NCBI GenBank assembly: GCA_002414505.1
Contig: DHZF01000138.1
Location: forward strand, 1-36,928
DNA length: 36,928 nt
Direction of reading: 5' to 3'
Source: Hyphomonas sp. UBA5111
GTDB lineage: Bacteria; Pseudomonadota; Alphaproteobacteria; Caulobacterales; Hyphomonadaceae
Positions 8,855-16,563 of this stretch are shown piece by piece. How positions within the stretch are numbered: the first letter of the stretch is position 1; the number at the start of each line of letters is the position of its first letter. The notes under the pieces were generated by a model. The model ran no database searches and was not told the origin of the DNA. It saw only the letters and a list, made by a program, of their open reading frames with translations. Position numbers and translations under genes: made by a program.

Positions 8855-9199
8855 ATGAAACTCGTAACAGCCATCTTCAAGCCGAGCCGGCTGGATGCGG
8901 TGATTGACGCGCTGTCCGAAGCGGGCGCGACCGGACTGACCGTCTCGGAAGTGCGCGGATATGGCCGCCAGCTCGGCAAGACGGAAGTCTATCGGGGCGC
9001 CGAGTATGAAGTGCGCCTCCTGCCAAAGGTCAAAGTTGAAGTCGCCTGTCCGGCGGCATCGGCCGAGCGGTATGCCGAAGCCATCACCCAAGCCGCCAAT
9101 ACGGGCACGATCGGGGACGGCAAGATCTTTATCTATGATCTGGACAGCATTATCCGCATCCGTACCGGCGAACGCGACGAGCAGGCTGTTTCAGGCTAG
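8855..9199 (+). CDS. glnB: P-II family nitrogen regulatory protein
   Basis: A 114-residue P-II signalling protein. It senses ATP/ADP and 2-oxoglutarate and controls nitrogen-assimilation proteins through its T-loop. The T-loop motif GKTEVYRGAEYEV is intact, including Tyr46 and the uridylylation target Tyr51. TGTIGDGKIFIYDL and RIRTGERDEQAV complete the nucleotide-binding signatures. There is no amtB or glnA beside it, so whether it is GlnB or GlnK in function is unclear; I use glnB as a family label. ATG 8855 has AAGGA at good spacing; a TTG at 8846 in frame is ignored. Confidence 0.9.
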   Translation: MKLVTAIFKPSRLDAVIDALSEAGATGLTVSEVRGYGRQLGKTEVYRGAEYEVRLLPKVKVEVACPAASAERYAEAITQAANTGTIGDGKIFIYDLDSIIRIRTGERDEQAVSG

Positions 9200-9573
9200 T
9201 CCCTGTCTTCCGACTGGAAGCTCGCTTGTTCGGCGCCATGGTGAAGCTGCAAATTCAGCAGCACACCTTTTGCCACCGGCAGTAACCAGAGTGACAGACC
9301 GATAACCGCTGCGCACAACACGATGAATGCGATAATCATCGGTGCCAGCGGCAACGGGCTCATTGGCAGCAGGAACAGGAACGGAGCCAGCAGCAGCAGC
9401 ACGCCAAAGCCGACAAAGAAGGCTGGGCCGTCGGCCGTATCAGCCTCCGACATGTCGCGCCCGCATACAGGGCAGGATTTGTTGAGCTTGAGATAGGAGC
9501 TGTACAGCTTACCTTCGCCGCAATTGCCGCACCGCTGCCGGATGCCGGAAATAATGGGGGAGGGGTTGCTCAT
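9196..9573 (-). CDS. DUF983 family membrane protein
   Basis: The 125-residue protein begins with a zinc-ribbon-like segment, RQRCGNCGEGKLYSSYLK followed by CPVCGRDM, giving two CxxC pairs within the first 40 residues. The motif ADTADGPAFFVGF then leads into two hydrophobic membrane spans (about residues 52-72 and 78-100). This layout is DUF983 (PF06170), a family common in alphaproteobacteria with no firmly known function. It overlaps the convergent P-II gene by 4 bases. Confidence 0.87.
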   Translation of the reverse strand: MSNPSPIISGIRQRCGNCGEGKLYSSYLKLNKSCPVCGRDMSEADTADGPAFFVGFGVLLLLAPFLFLLPMSPLPLAPMIIAFIVLCAAVIGLSLWLLPVAKGVLLNLQLHHGAEQASFQSEDRD

Positions 9574-9748
9574 GTTCCAAGACCTTTTCTGGTCGGATGA
9601 CCGGACAAACTTTTGTCTGCGTATGTTCCGTATGTAGGAAGCAGGCCGCCGATGTCAGCTGCGGTAGATGGTTGCAGGGACATGTAACCCTTGACCTTGG
9701 CCGCTGCATTCCCCACCAGAGCGGGCGCAATCTGTCTGCAGGAACACT

Positions 9749-10696
9749 ATGACCGAACCCGTCTTCACCAAGATCGCCATTATCGGCGCCGGCCTGATCG
9801 GTGCGTCCATTGCGCGGGCCGCCCAGGAATATGGCGCGGCGGAGTCTGTGGTCCTGTATGATGTCAGCGATGATGTGCGCCAGCGCGCGGCAGGTATTGG
9901 TCTCGGCAATATAGCGGAGGATCTGAAATCCGCTGTCACGGAGGCCGATTGCGTGTTTCTTTGCGTGCCTGTGGGGGCGCTGGAGGCGGTGGCAGCCGAT
10001 GCTGTGCCGCTGATGAAGGCCGGCGCCATTCTGACGGATGTCGGTTCGGTCAAGGAACAGGCCGCTTCAGCGCTTTCTGCGGCGGCAGACGGACGCGTTC
10101 ATATTATTCCGGGTCACCCGATTGCCGGTACCGAGCAGTCCGGTCCGGAAGCGGGCTTTCCGACGCTCTTCCAGAATGCCTGGCACATCCTGACGCCGTT
10201 GGCGAAGGGGGATGCAGATTATGCCGAGGCGATCTCGCGACTGGAAGCTTTCTGGACGCAACTGGGCGCAACCGTCGAGACGATGGATGCGGCTCGGCAT
10301 GACCGCGTGCTCGCCATTACGTCACATCTGCCGCATCTCATCGCGTTCAATATTGTTGCAACGGCATTCGACATGGAAACCGTGGAGCAGGGCGAAGTCG
10401 TGAAATATTCCGCAGGGGGGTTCCGGGATTTCACGCGTATCGCCGCTTCCGATCCGGTCATGTGGCGCGATGTATTCCTGCACAACAAGGATGCGGTGCT
10501 GGAATGCCTCGGCCGGTTCTCCGAAGATCTGGCCGCCCTGCAGCGCGCCATCCGCTGGGGGGACGGGGAGACCCTGTTCAACGAATTTACCCGCGCCCGC
10601 TCGATCCGGAAGGCGATCATCGATGCCGGCCAGGATTCCGGCGCAGTGAATTTCGGGCGGAACCTGCCCAAGGGAGATGAGGATGAAAGCGCTTGA
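9749..10696 (+). CDS. tyrA: Prephenate/arogenate dehydrogenase (TyrA family)
   Basis: This 315-residue enzyme makes the tyrosine precursor by NAD(P)-dependent oxidative decarboxylation of prephenate or arogenate. The dinucleotide-binding motif GAGLIG is at residues 13-18. The substrate-binding GHPIAGTEQSG block has His123, and the catalytic-domain motif SHLPHLIAF contains His193 and His196. Specificity for prephenate or arogenate cannot be decided by eye. It is not fused to chorismate mutase, and hisC, its common alphaproteobacterial neighbour, is absent. AGGA precedes ATG 9749 at 5-base spacing. TTGACC at 9694-9699 could be a -35 element in the 175-base divergent gap. Its 3' end overlaps the DUF2164 gene. 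Confidence 0.92.
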   Translation: MTEPVFTKIAIIGAGLIGASIARAAQEYGAAESVVLYDVSDDVRQRAAGIGLGNIAEDLKSAVTEADCVFLCVPVGALEAVAADAVPLMKAGAILTDVGSVKEQAASALSAAADGRVHIIPGHPIAGTEQSGPEAGFPTLFQNAWHILTPLAKGDADYAEAISRLEAFWTQLGATVETMDAARHDRVLAITSHLPHLIAFNIVATAFDMETVEQGEVVKYSAGGFRDFTRIAASDPVMWRDVFLHNKDAVLECLGRFSEDLAALQRAIRWGDGETLFNEFTRARSIRKAIIDAGQDSGAVNFGRNLPKGDEDESA

Positions 10697-10922
10697 GCTG
10701 ACGGAGGAACGCCGCGAGACGCTTCGCGGGCATTTGCAGACCCTGTTTGCAACTGAATTCGACGAACGCCTCAGCGCCTTTCGCGCAGACGATATCATAG
10801 ATTTGATGCTGAAGACGCTTGGACCGGCCGTCTACAATCAGGCCGTGGCCGATGTGCGGGTGCATCTGCAAGGCAAGCTGGACGATCTGGATGGCGAAGT
10901 CTGGGTCGAGGATGCGGGCTGA
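10683..10922 (+). CDS. DUF2164 family small protein
   Basis: A 79-residue protein with the DUF2164 pattern: LTEERRETLRGHLQTLFATEF, then a helix, and LGPAVYNQAVADVRVHLQGKLDDLDGEV at the C-terminus. It is predicted cytoplasmic and mostly helical; no function is known to me. Two ATG codons are possible. The ribosome binding site AAGGGAG at 10670-10676 touches ATG 10677 but is 6 bases from ATG 10683, so the latter is chosen. It overlaps the end of tyrA by 14 bases, implying co-transcription. Confidence 0.82.
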   Translation: MKALELTEERRETLRGHLQTLFATEFDERLSAFRADDIIDLMLKTLGPAVYNQAVADVRVHLQGKLDDLDGEVWVEDAG

Positions 10923-10969
10923 TGCGCAACTCACGCGCTTGTGTGTAGTGCGCGACTGAACCATCCGGC

Positions 10970-11515
10970 ATGGTCCCGCGTATGAACCGCATGAGACATC
11001 AGATTTCCCGACGTTCGCTGCTCCTCACTGGCGCCGCCTCGCTAGGCCTTGCCGCCTGTTCCATCAACTCGACGTCGGAATCGGCTGATGCCGAAAATGC
11101 TGACAATGAGGACCAGTTCGCAGAGTCCAAATGGCGGCAGTTGACCGAAGAGGATTGGCGGGCGCGTCTCAGCGAGGCTGCCTTTGCCGTCTTACGGGAC
11201 GAGGATACGGAGCGACCCTTCACATCTGACCTGAACAAGGAAGCCCGTACAGGAACCTATCATTGCGCGGGCTGCGACCTCGCCTTGTTCTCATCGGAGA
11301 CGAAATTCGATTCCGGCACAGGCTGGCCCAGCTTCTATGATGTGCTGCCGGGCGCCATGGGCACCAAGTCAGACCGCAAGCTTATCTATGTGCGCACGGA
11401 ATATCATTGTGCTCGGTGCCTGGGGCATCAGGGGCATGTGTTCGAGGATGGACCGGAGCCGACCGGCTTGCGGTATTGCAACAATGGTGTCGCGCTGACC
11501 TTCAAGCCGGCCTGA
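10970..11515 (+). CDS. msrB: Peptide-methionine (R)-S-oxide reductase, Tat-type lipoprotein
   Basis: The protein (181 residues) reduces methionine-R-sulfoxide in damaged proteins. The MsrB domain spans about 55-180, with structural zinc cysteines at 99, 102, 147 and 150 and catalytic Cys170 in LRYCNNG. The usual second cysteine before GWPSF is a threonine (SGTGWPSF, Thr117), so a resolving cysteine at that site is missing. The N-terminus has a twin-arginine stretch SRRSLLL followed by a lipobox GLAAC with Cys30, indicating an exported, lipid-anchored enzyme in the cell envelope. ATG 10970, 10982 and 10991 are all possible starts and none has a clear ribosome binding site. Confidence 0.9.
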   Translation: MVPRMNRMRHQISRRSLLLTGAASLGLAACSINSTSESADAENADNEDQFAESKWRQLTEEDWRARLSEAAFAVLRDEDTERPFTSDLNKEARTGTYHCAGCDLALFSSETKFDSGTGWPSFYDVLPGAMGTKSDRKLIYVRTEYHCARCLGHQGHVFEDGPEPTGLRYCNNGVALTFKPA

Positions 11516-11522
11516 TCCCGGA

Positions 11523-12833
11523 TCACTCGATGATTTTCATCCCTTCGGGGATCACGAATGGTGTGGTGGCGACCCCGACGGTGCCAGCCTCGACCACTTC
11601 GCCTGGTCCGCCTTCCCGCCGCTCATAGGCTTTTGCCAAGGAGAGATAGGGTGGGACATGGACCCAGCCTGCGCCGCCATCATTCTGCGTGATTTCGAAA
11701 TGCAGGTGGAATGTCGTTGGCGTGCCGCCGAAATCGTTCGAGACGTAGCCGATATGCTGTCCGGCCTGGACGGTATCGCCGGCCTTTACCTGCAATTTGT
11801 CCATGTTCATGTGCATGTATTTGAAGATGCGGCCGCCCGAGCGCAAATTCACGCTGTAGGTGCCGACATGTGAAATGACGCCATCCGAGACGGCAACGAC
11901 CTTGTGGAAGGTGCGATCGCTGGCAGGCGTCCGGCGCAGCGTATTACATTCCTGCGGGGTTCCAACGCGGATGTCCTGACCCTGATGAACCTTGGGCTGT
12001 GGACAGTAAGGGGAGGTGCGATTGGCGCTGCGTACTTCGCAGAAATTGTCCCGCCAGGGATAGTCATAATTGCGGGCATCGCACTGGTCGCCGCCCGCGA
12101 CACCACCGCCAAAGCTGAAGACTTGCGATTGGAGGTATGCAGGCGCTTCCGCGATGGGGAAGACAAGGTCCGGCGCGTAAGCAACCTGCTCCGGCGCGCC
12201 TTGGCCCGAGCCGGGGAGAAGGGCGCCAGCCTCGAAATAGCTGAAGGTCGGCTCGACAGGCTCCGGAAGGCTGGCTGTGTCTTCATTCTCGTCAATTGTA
12301 TCTTCCTGTGTGACATCGGAATCATCCGGTTCGTCGACCTCCGGCGCCGTGTCTGCAGGCGTGTCCGGATCGGGGGCGACCACAGGACCTGTATCCTCAT
12401 CCGGATCAGTAGTCATGTCCGGAGCGTCGCTGCCATCTTCCCCATCTCCGTCTACCGGCGGGGTATCAGGGGCAGGATCCGGCTCGTCGGCATCGAGCGA
12501 GTCTTCTATGGGCGTATCCGTATCTGCCGCATCCGTGTCAGTCTCGTCCGGAAGGGCAGGATCTGGGGTCTCTGAGCCATCATCATCTGTTGGCAGATCG
12601 CCTGGGGCGCCAGCATCCACATCCGTATCAATGGGCGGCTGGTCTCCATTTCCATACGGATCGTCCACGGGGGCGGAGGGCGGCGGTGGGCCAGGGGCTC
12701 CCGGCGGTACGGAAGGCCCGGCATCCGGGGTCGCCGGGCTTGGCCCGCCATCTCCCGGAAATCTGACAAAGTCGCAGGCGGCCAGCATCAAGGCTGCGCT
12801 CGCCAGCAGCAGCAATCGTGTTGGTTTCATCAA
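11523..12833 (-). CDS. M23 (LytM) peptidase lipoprotein with acidic linker
   Basis: The product has 436 residues. A lipoprotein signal ends at the lipobox LAAC, Cys20, with Asp21 at position +2. Residues about 22-192 form a Pro/Asp/Glu-rich, low-complexity linker with many DTD- and DPD-type steps. The C-terminal M23 domain (about 275-400) keeps the zinc ligands His283 and Asp287 (HQGQD) and His378, plus the second His376 of HLHFE and the YMHMN histidine at 341. It therefore appears catalytically competent as a peptidoglycan endopeptidase. Cysteine pairs around 251-296 may form disulfides. It is the last gene of a four-gene overlapping operon led by a subtilisin-like protease, and its start overlaps the preceding stop (ATGA). 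Confidence 0.88.
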   Translation of the reverse strand: MMKPTRLLLLASAALMLAACDFVRFPGDGGPSPATPDAGPSVPPGAPGPPPPSAPVDDPYGNGDQPPIDTDVDAGAPGDLPTDDDGSETPDPALPDETDTDAADTDTPIEDSLDADEPDPAPDTPPVDGDGEDGSDAPDMTTDPDEDTGPVVAPDPDTPADTAPEVDEPDDSDVTQEDTIDENEDTASLPEPVEPTFSYFEAGALLPGSGQGAPEQVAYAPDLVFPIAEAPAYLQSQVFSFGGGVAGGDQCDARNYDYPWRDNFCEVRSANRTSPYCPQPKVHQGQDIRVGTPQECNTLRRTPASDRTFHKVVAVSDGVISHVGTYSVNLRSGGRIFKYMHMNMDKLQVKAGDTVQAGQHIGYVSNDFGGTPTTFHLHFEITQNDGGAGWVHVPPYLSLAKAYERREGGPGEVVEAGTVGVATTPFVIPEGMKIIE

Positions 12834-13471
12834 CGCGTCCCCGCAATTACAAGCTTGTTGGTCACCTCCAGAGCTTCTTGCTCCGTGATGCAGTCGGCTT
12901 CACCTCCCTCAATGGATTTGCACTCGAACTCCACAAGGTAGTCGGCGCCATAGCGCGAGAATGATACTTGCGCTCCACTCATGGTCGGTGTGTAGGTCAG
13001 GACAGGCTCGTCCCCTCCATCGCCGGACGTATCCGCTCCAATGACCTCATTCGTGCCGTTGACGATGATGTCATAATCAATGCCGGGATAGGCTGCGAAA
13101 TAGCCATCCGACATGGGTTGGAACCGGACGCCGCTTTCCGCGCCTTGCGGCACAACGATCCCGGTCGGCAACAGGACGGGGACAGGCGGTGCAGTCCCGC
13201 CGGATTCCACCTGGAAACTGGTCTGGCGTTGTTCGGTCGGCGTGGCAGCGAGGTCTGCGCGGGCCGCGTCCCAGTCAATCGTCGCCGTGCTGGCCACCAT
13301 GACCGGGCTTTCGGACTCGTCTGGAAGGGTCGCGGCCTCATCTGGTGTGGCGTCTGGCGCTTCGGTCTCAACCGGGGCCGGCTCGTCACGGTCGCGCGCA
13401 ACCAGGAAGTCACACGCTGCAAGAGACAGCGTGCATCCGCCCGCAATGAGTAGTGTACGGATAGATGTCAT
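12830..13471 (-). CDS. Unknown lipoprotein of the S8/M23 operon
   Basis: The 213-residue product has a clear lipoprotein signal peptide ending LAAC with Cys20 and Asp21. An acidic, proline-rich spacer follows to about residue 60. The remaining region (about 65-213) looks like a beta-rich domain, with GIVVPQGAESGVRFQPMSDG and YFAAYPGIDYDIIVNG segments and two cysteines near the end. I recognise no family. The gene overlaps both neighbours by 4 bases, so it is surely translated with the subtilisin-like protease, the prodomain-like protein and the M23 peptidase. It could be a substrate, adaptor or inhibitor; this is not shown by the sequence. Confidence 0.75.
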   Translation of the reverse strand: MTSIRTLLIAGGCTLSLAACDFLVARDRDEPAPVETEAPDATPDEAATLPDESESPVMVASTATIDWDAARADLAATPTEQRQTSFQVESGGTAPPVPVLLPTGIVVPQGAESGVRFQPMSDGYFAAYPGIDYDIIVNGTNEVIGADTSGDGGDEPVLTYTPTMSGAQVSFSRYGADYLVEFECKSIEGGEADCITEQEALEVTNKLVIAGTR

Positions 13472-14061
13472 TTGCGTTTGTCCTCTCCGGGATGAGCTAC
13501 GAAATCGGGGTCCGCATAAGCGACGCCGTCAATTGACAAGATACGCTTGCGAATGTCTTCGATCTGGCCTCGCGTTGGCTCGACACCCGGAGGCAGTCGG
13601 TAAGTCAAATTGATTTCACCGGAATAGCTGGCGCCGACAAGGCGGAAATCCCTGAGCGTCGGGATTTCCGCCGCCAGGTCTGCAAAGGCAGCCTCCGCTG
13701 CGGCCCGGTCGCGTTTGTAATTCCGGCAGATCGTGTCGATTTCAGGCCGCCCTTTCAGGCGCACGATGAAGGTCACGTCCGCGCCGACCGAACTGGAATC
13801 CTTGGTCGCGGCGGCGGGCAGGGCGTGAGCGTCTCCAGCGGCAGGAGCAGGGCGCAACTGTTCCACACCCACTGACCCGGCAGGCGGGCGGCTGTCTGTC
13901 ACCGTCTGTTCCGCGGTCTGTTTCTGTCCAGCCCCGGACTGCCGGCTATCCCGGCTATCATTGGCCACAACGACCAGCCCGACCGCGCTCGCCAACAGGG
14001 TGACCCCTGCGAGACCGAGAGGTCCGCCCAGATGGACAGGGGAAGGGCGGCGTTTCGGCAT
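13468..14061 (-). CDS. Membrane-anchored protein resembling a detached subtilisin prodomain
   Basis: The 197-residue protein has a basic N-terminus, one membrane span at about residues 12-33, a flexible Ala/Ser/Pro spacer, and a C-terminal domain at about 96-191. That domain starts VTFIVRLKG, has a central RDFRLVGASYSGEINLTYRL strand pair, and ends in a helix plus IDGVAYADPDFVAHP. This order and the ending match the peptidase inhibitor I9/subtilisin prodomain pattern, and echo FEYVEKDYIFE in the neighbouring protease. I infer a separate chaperone or inhibitor of that protease; this has not been searched. ATG 14061 overlaps the protease stop by one base (TAATG) and is preferred over the longer ORF reaching 14349. 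Confidence 0.75.
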   Translation of the reverse strand: MPKRRPSPVHLGGPLGLAGVTLLASAVGLVVVANDSRDSRQSGAGQKQTAEQTVTDSRPPAGSVGVEQLRPAPAAGDAHALPAAATKDSSSVGADVTFIVRLKGRPEIDTICRNYKRDRAAAEAAFADLAAEIPTLRDFRLVGASYSGEINLTYRLPPGVEPTRGQIEDIRKRILSIDGVAYADPDFVAHPGEDKRK

Positions 14062-16364
14062 TATTTTCCGCCGCCACCGGTCGACCGCTCCGGCACCATG
14101 GCAAGGTCCAGCAGGCCTTGGCCGCATGGCCGCGTGCACATGTCCGGGCTGCCTTCGATGGGCGTCGTGCCCGGATAAAGCGCGCAGGCGCCAGAACATT
14201 GCTGGGCGGATCGTGGGCTGGCCGCAGCCAGAAGGGTCGCCTTCAACTCTTCCGGCGTGGCATCCGGGTCGCGCGCCTTCAGCAGGGCTAGCGCCGCCGA
14301 GACATGCGGCGCGGCCATCGAAGTGCCCTGTTCGAAGGCGTAGAAGCAATCATCCACGGCCTCGCCGGTGACCGGATCGTAGCAATTTGTTGCGGCCTTC
14401 GTGGAGAGCACACCGTCCGGCCGGCCATCGCCATTGTCGTCTCGCGTCAAATCCCCGCCAGGGGCCAGCAGGTCCACTTCAGGGCCGAAATTCGAGTATG
14501 GCGCAATATATCCCCGCGCATCGCCCGCGGCGACGGTGATGACATTCGCGCAGCCGCCTGGCGCATAATATTGCGTGGCGACGCGGGCATTGCCAGCCGC
14601 CGACACGACGAGCACGCCGCGATCTGTTACGGAGTCGATCGCATCCTGAAGCGAGGCAGGACAATACTCGAACAGACCGATGGACAGATTGATCACGTCG
14701 GCCGGATTGTCATTCCATATCTCGTTGCCTTCTTCATCCTCGGCGGGGATCAGGCCACCTGCCCAGCGGATGGCGTCATTGATGTCGGAGAGGCGTCCGC
14801 CGCATTTGCCGAGGGCGCGGACCGGGACGATCTTCACATTCCATGCGCCGCCCGCAACACCGGAGGCGTTATTGGTTGCCGCCGCTCCGATCGTTCCGGC
14901 GACATGCGTGCCGTGGAACGTGTCTTCCGCAAACGGCACAGACGGATCGCAGAGGTCGCCGGGGTCGTTCGGGTCGGCGTCGCGACCGTCCCCATCATTA
15001 CCCATGCGCGGATCGGAGACCATGTCCCAACCCGGCGCGATATTCGGGGAATCCTTGATGTCGGGATGTTCCAGTTGCAGGCCGGTGTCCACGACGGCCA
15101 CGACCACATTCTCAGACCCTTCTGTCCCCTGACGGGTCCAGAAATCCTGGAAGCTGGAGCCGCCAGACGATTCGCCTTCGCCTGTGCCATTGTTCTGGAA
15201 GTGCCATTGCAGCTCCCAGAGCGGGTCATTTGGCGTGATGGCGGTATCCGTGATGACAGTTGGGGTTACGTCCGTGCCGGTGGTCGGAGAATCCGGGCGG
15301 GGCTTCCGGGCGAACTGGTTCTCGAAGATGTAATCCTTCTCGACATATTCGAATTGTCCGGACTCCCGCAAATCCTTGACGATACATTCCGTGGCCAGAA
15401 CCGGGCTCGACTGTACCGTCACCATGTCCGGATTATCCGGGCACTCGATTTTCGCATCGACGGCGAGGAAGTTCTGAAGCGCCCCGCGGGGCGACCCCGC
15501 AGGTGTGAATCGGGTCGGGTTCCCGCCATCCTCTCCAATCTGGATGACCATCTGGCCTTCCCGGGACAGGGCCACTTCGCCGCCCATGCCGTACTTGGAC
15601 AATGTGTCCAGCATCACGGAATTGGCGTCGCGCTGGGCCTTGATGGCGTCGCGGCTGATCACGGACCGGCGCGCCAGTTTGCGGGCAGCGGCCTTTTCCT
15701 GGACAGGGGCTGACTCCAGCGAACGCGGATTGAGCGAGCGGGTCCGCGGCGCGGAGGCGGGTTCCTTCGCCGCCACTTGCTCCTGTTGTTTTGAAGCCTG
15801 TTCGATGTCCCGCAGCGTCTTTTCGCGCGCCTTCGGATCAAGTGTTACCTTGGGCATGACGCGGGCGGGCTGGACTGACAGGCTGCGGGGGGCGGAAGGG
15901 GCTGAGGGCGCCGGGCTGGCTTCACTCGCGGCCTCGGATTCTATCATCAGCGCGCTCTCGGGCTCAACTGCCTCGTCTGAGAATTCGTCGAATCCTTCTG
16001 GGTCTTCCAGGAAGACCTCGTCATCCTCGACGACCGCCATGGCTTCGGCAGGAGGAATATCTTTCGGTTTGGCGATGATGGACCCGACGGCGAACATCGG
16101 GCTCGCGCTGGCGGTCTCAAAGTTCATGTCATTGCGCAGCGTACCGGCAATGGCCCGGTCCATGACATCTGCTGCTTCAAGGGGTCTTGGGGAGTCCGGC
16201 TCCACAAGGGTCCGGCCGCTCAGCTGGTCCATGGTCGCCTCGGCGAGATCACGGGCGCGTTCGAGCCGTGTGTCCTGTTGATCGCAGGCGGTCAGCGCGA
16301 GCAGGCTGGCCAAGGCCGTTCCGAGCACAAGGCGGCCCGGCATCGATATCAGTTTCCGCAGCAT
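14061..16364 (-). CDS. Subtilisin-like serine protease (S8), lipoprotein
   Basis: A 767-residue envelope protease. The signal peptide ends at LTAC with Cys27 and Asp28 at +2. Residues 30-250 form a long, low-complexity, Ala/Glu/Pro-rich region. Residues about 255-350 look like an inhibitory prodomain ending GQFEYVEKDYIFE. The S8 domain follows with Asp426 in VVDTGLQ, His484 in HGTHVAGT, oxyanion Asn592 in AAGN and Ser682 in GTSMAAPH, so the triad is intact. Insertions such as DNGDGRPDG resemble calcium loops. GGGGAT lies upstream of ATG 16364. It is the first gene of a four-gene overlapping operon and shares a divergent region with the MFS gene. Confidence 0.92.
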   Translation of the reverse strand: MLRKLISMPGRLVLGTALASLLALTACDQQDTRLERARDLAEATMDQLSGRTLVEPDSPRPLEAADVMDRAIAGTLRNDMNFETASASPMFAVGSIIAKPKDIPPAEAMAVVEDDEVFLEDPEGFDEFSDEAVEPESALMIESEAASEASPAPSAPSAPRSLSVQPARVMPKVTLDPKAREKTLRDIEQASKQQEQVAAKEPASAPRTRSLNPRSLESAPVQEKAAARKLARRSVISRDAIKAQRDANSVMLDTLSKYGMGGEVALSREGQMVIQIGEDGGNPTRFTPAGSPRGALQNFLAVDAKIECPDNPDMVTVQSSPVLATECIVKDLRESGQFEYVEKDYIFENQFARKPRPDSPTTGTDVTPTVITDTAITPNDPLWELQWHFQNNGTGEGESSGGSSFQDFWTRQGTEGSENVVVAVVDTGLQLEHPDIKDSPNIAPGWDMVSDPRMGNDGDGRDADPNDPGDLCDPSVPFAEDTFHGTHVAGTIGAAATNNASGVAGGAWNVKIVPVRALGKCGGRLSDINDAIRWAGGLIPAEDEEGNEIWNDNPADVINLSIGLFEYCPASLQDAIDSVTDRGVLVVSAAGNARVATQYYAPGGCANVITVAAGDARGYIAPYSNFGPEVDLLAPGGDLTRDDNGDGRPDGVLSTKAATNCYDPVTGEAVDDCFYAFEQGTSMAAPHVSAALALLKARDPDATPEELKATLLAAASPRSAQQCSGACALYPGTTPIEGSPDMCTRPCGQGLLDLAMVPERSTGGGGK

Positions 16365-16438
16365 GTGAGATATCCCCGTGTGTTTCCCAAGATACTCCCA
16401 GCTCCATAGATTAACCCTTTAGCAAGATTATGACGAGG

Positions 16439-16455
16439 GTTGGGCATTGTCCAAC
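16439..16455. repeat. Short inverted repeat in divergent intergenic region
   Basis: GTTGG at 16439-16443 and CCAAC at 16451-16455 flank a 7-base spacer between the protease operon and the MFS gene. This could be an operator for either transcript, but five-base arms are short enough to arise by chance. The nearby sequence GATTAACCC (16419-16427) carries a TTAACC half-site sometimes bound by CtrA; no full site is seen. Confidence 0.25.
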
Positions 16456-16563
16456 GTAAACGCATTTTCGAACTGACAGTTGCGAGCGCGTAAACGAAAA
16501 ACCGACTGCCCTAGCGGCACCTTTGGCTTGCTGCTGGACATTTCCGGAAGACGGGCCGATGAC

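Noticed and set aside
11513..11525. TGATCC-C-GGATCA palindrome between msrB and the M23 gene as a terminator
   Set aside because: It is only 6 bases per arm, has a one-base loop and no T-tract, and is built from the two convergent stop codons.
14062..14349. Extended N-terminus of the prodomain-like protein
   Set aside because: The added residues are read out of frame from within the S8 protease end; the TAATG start at 14061 leads directly into the membrane anchor.
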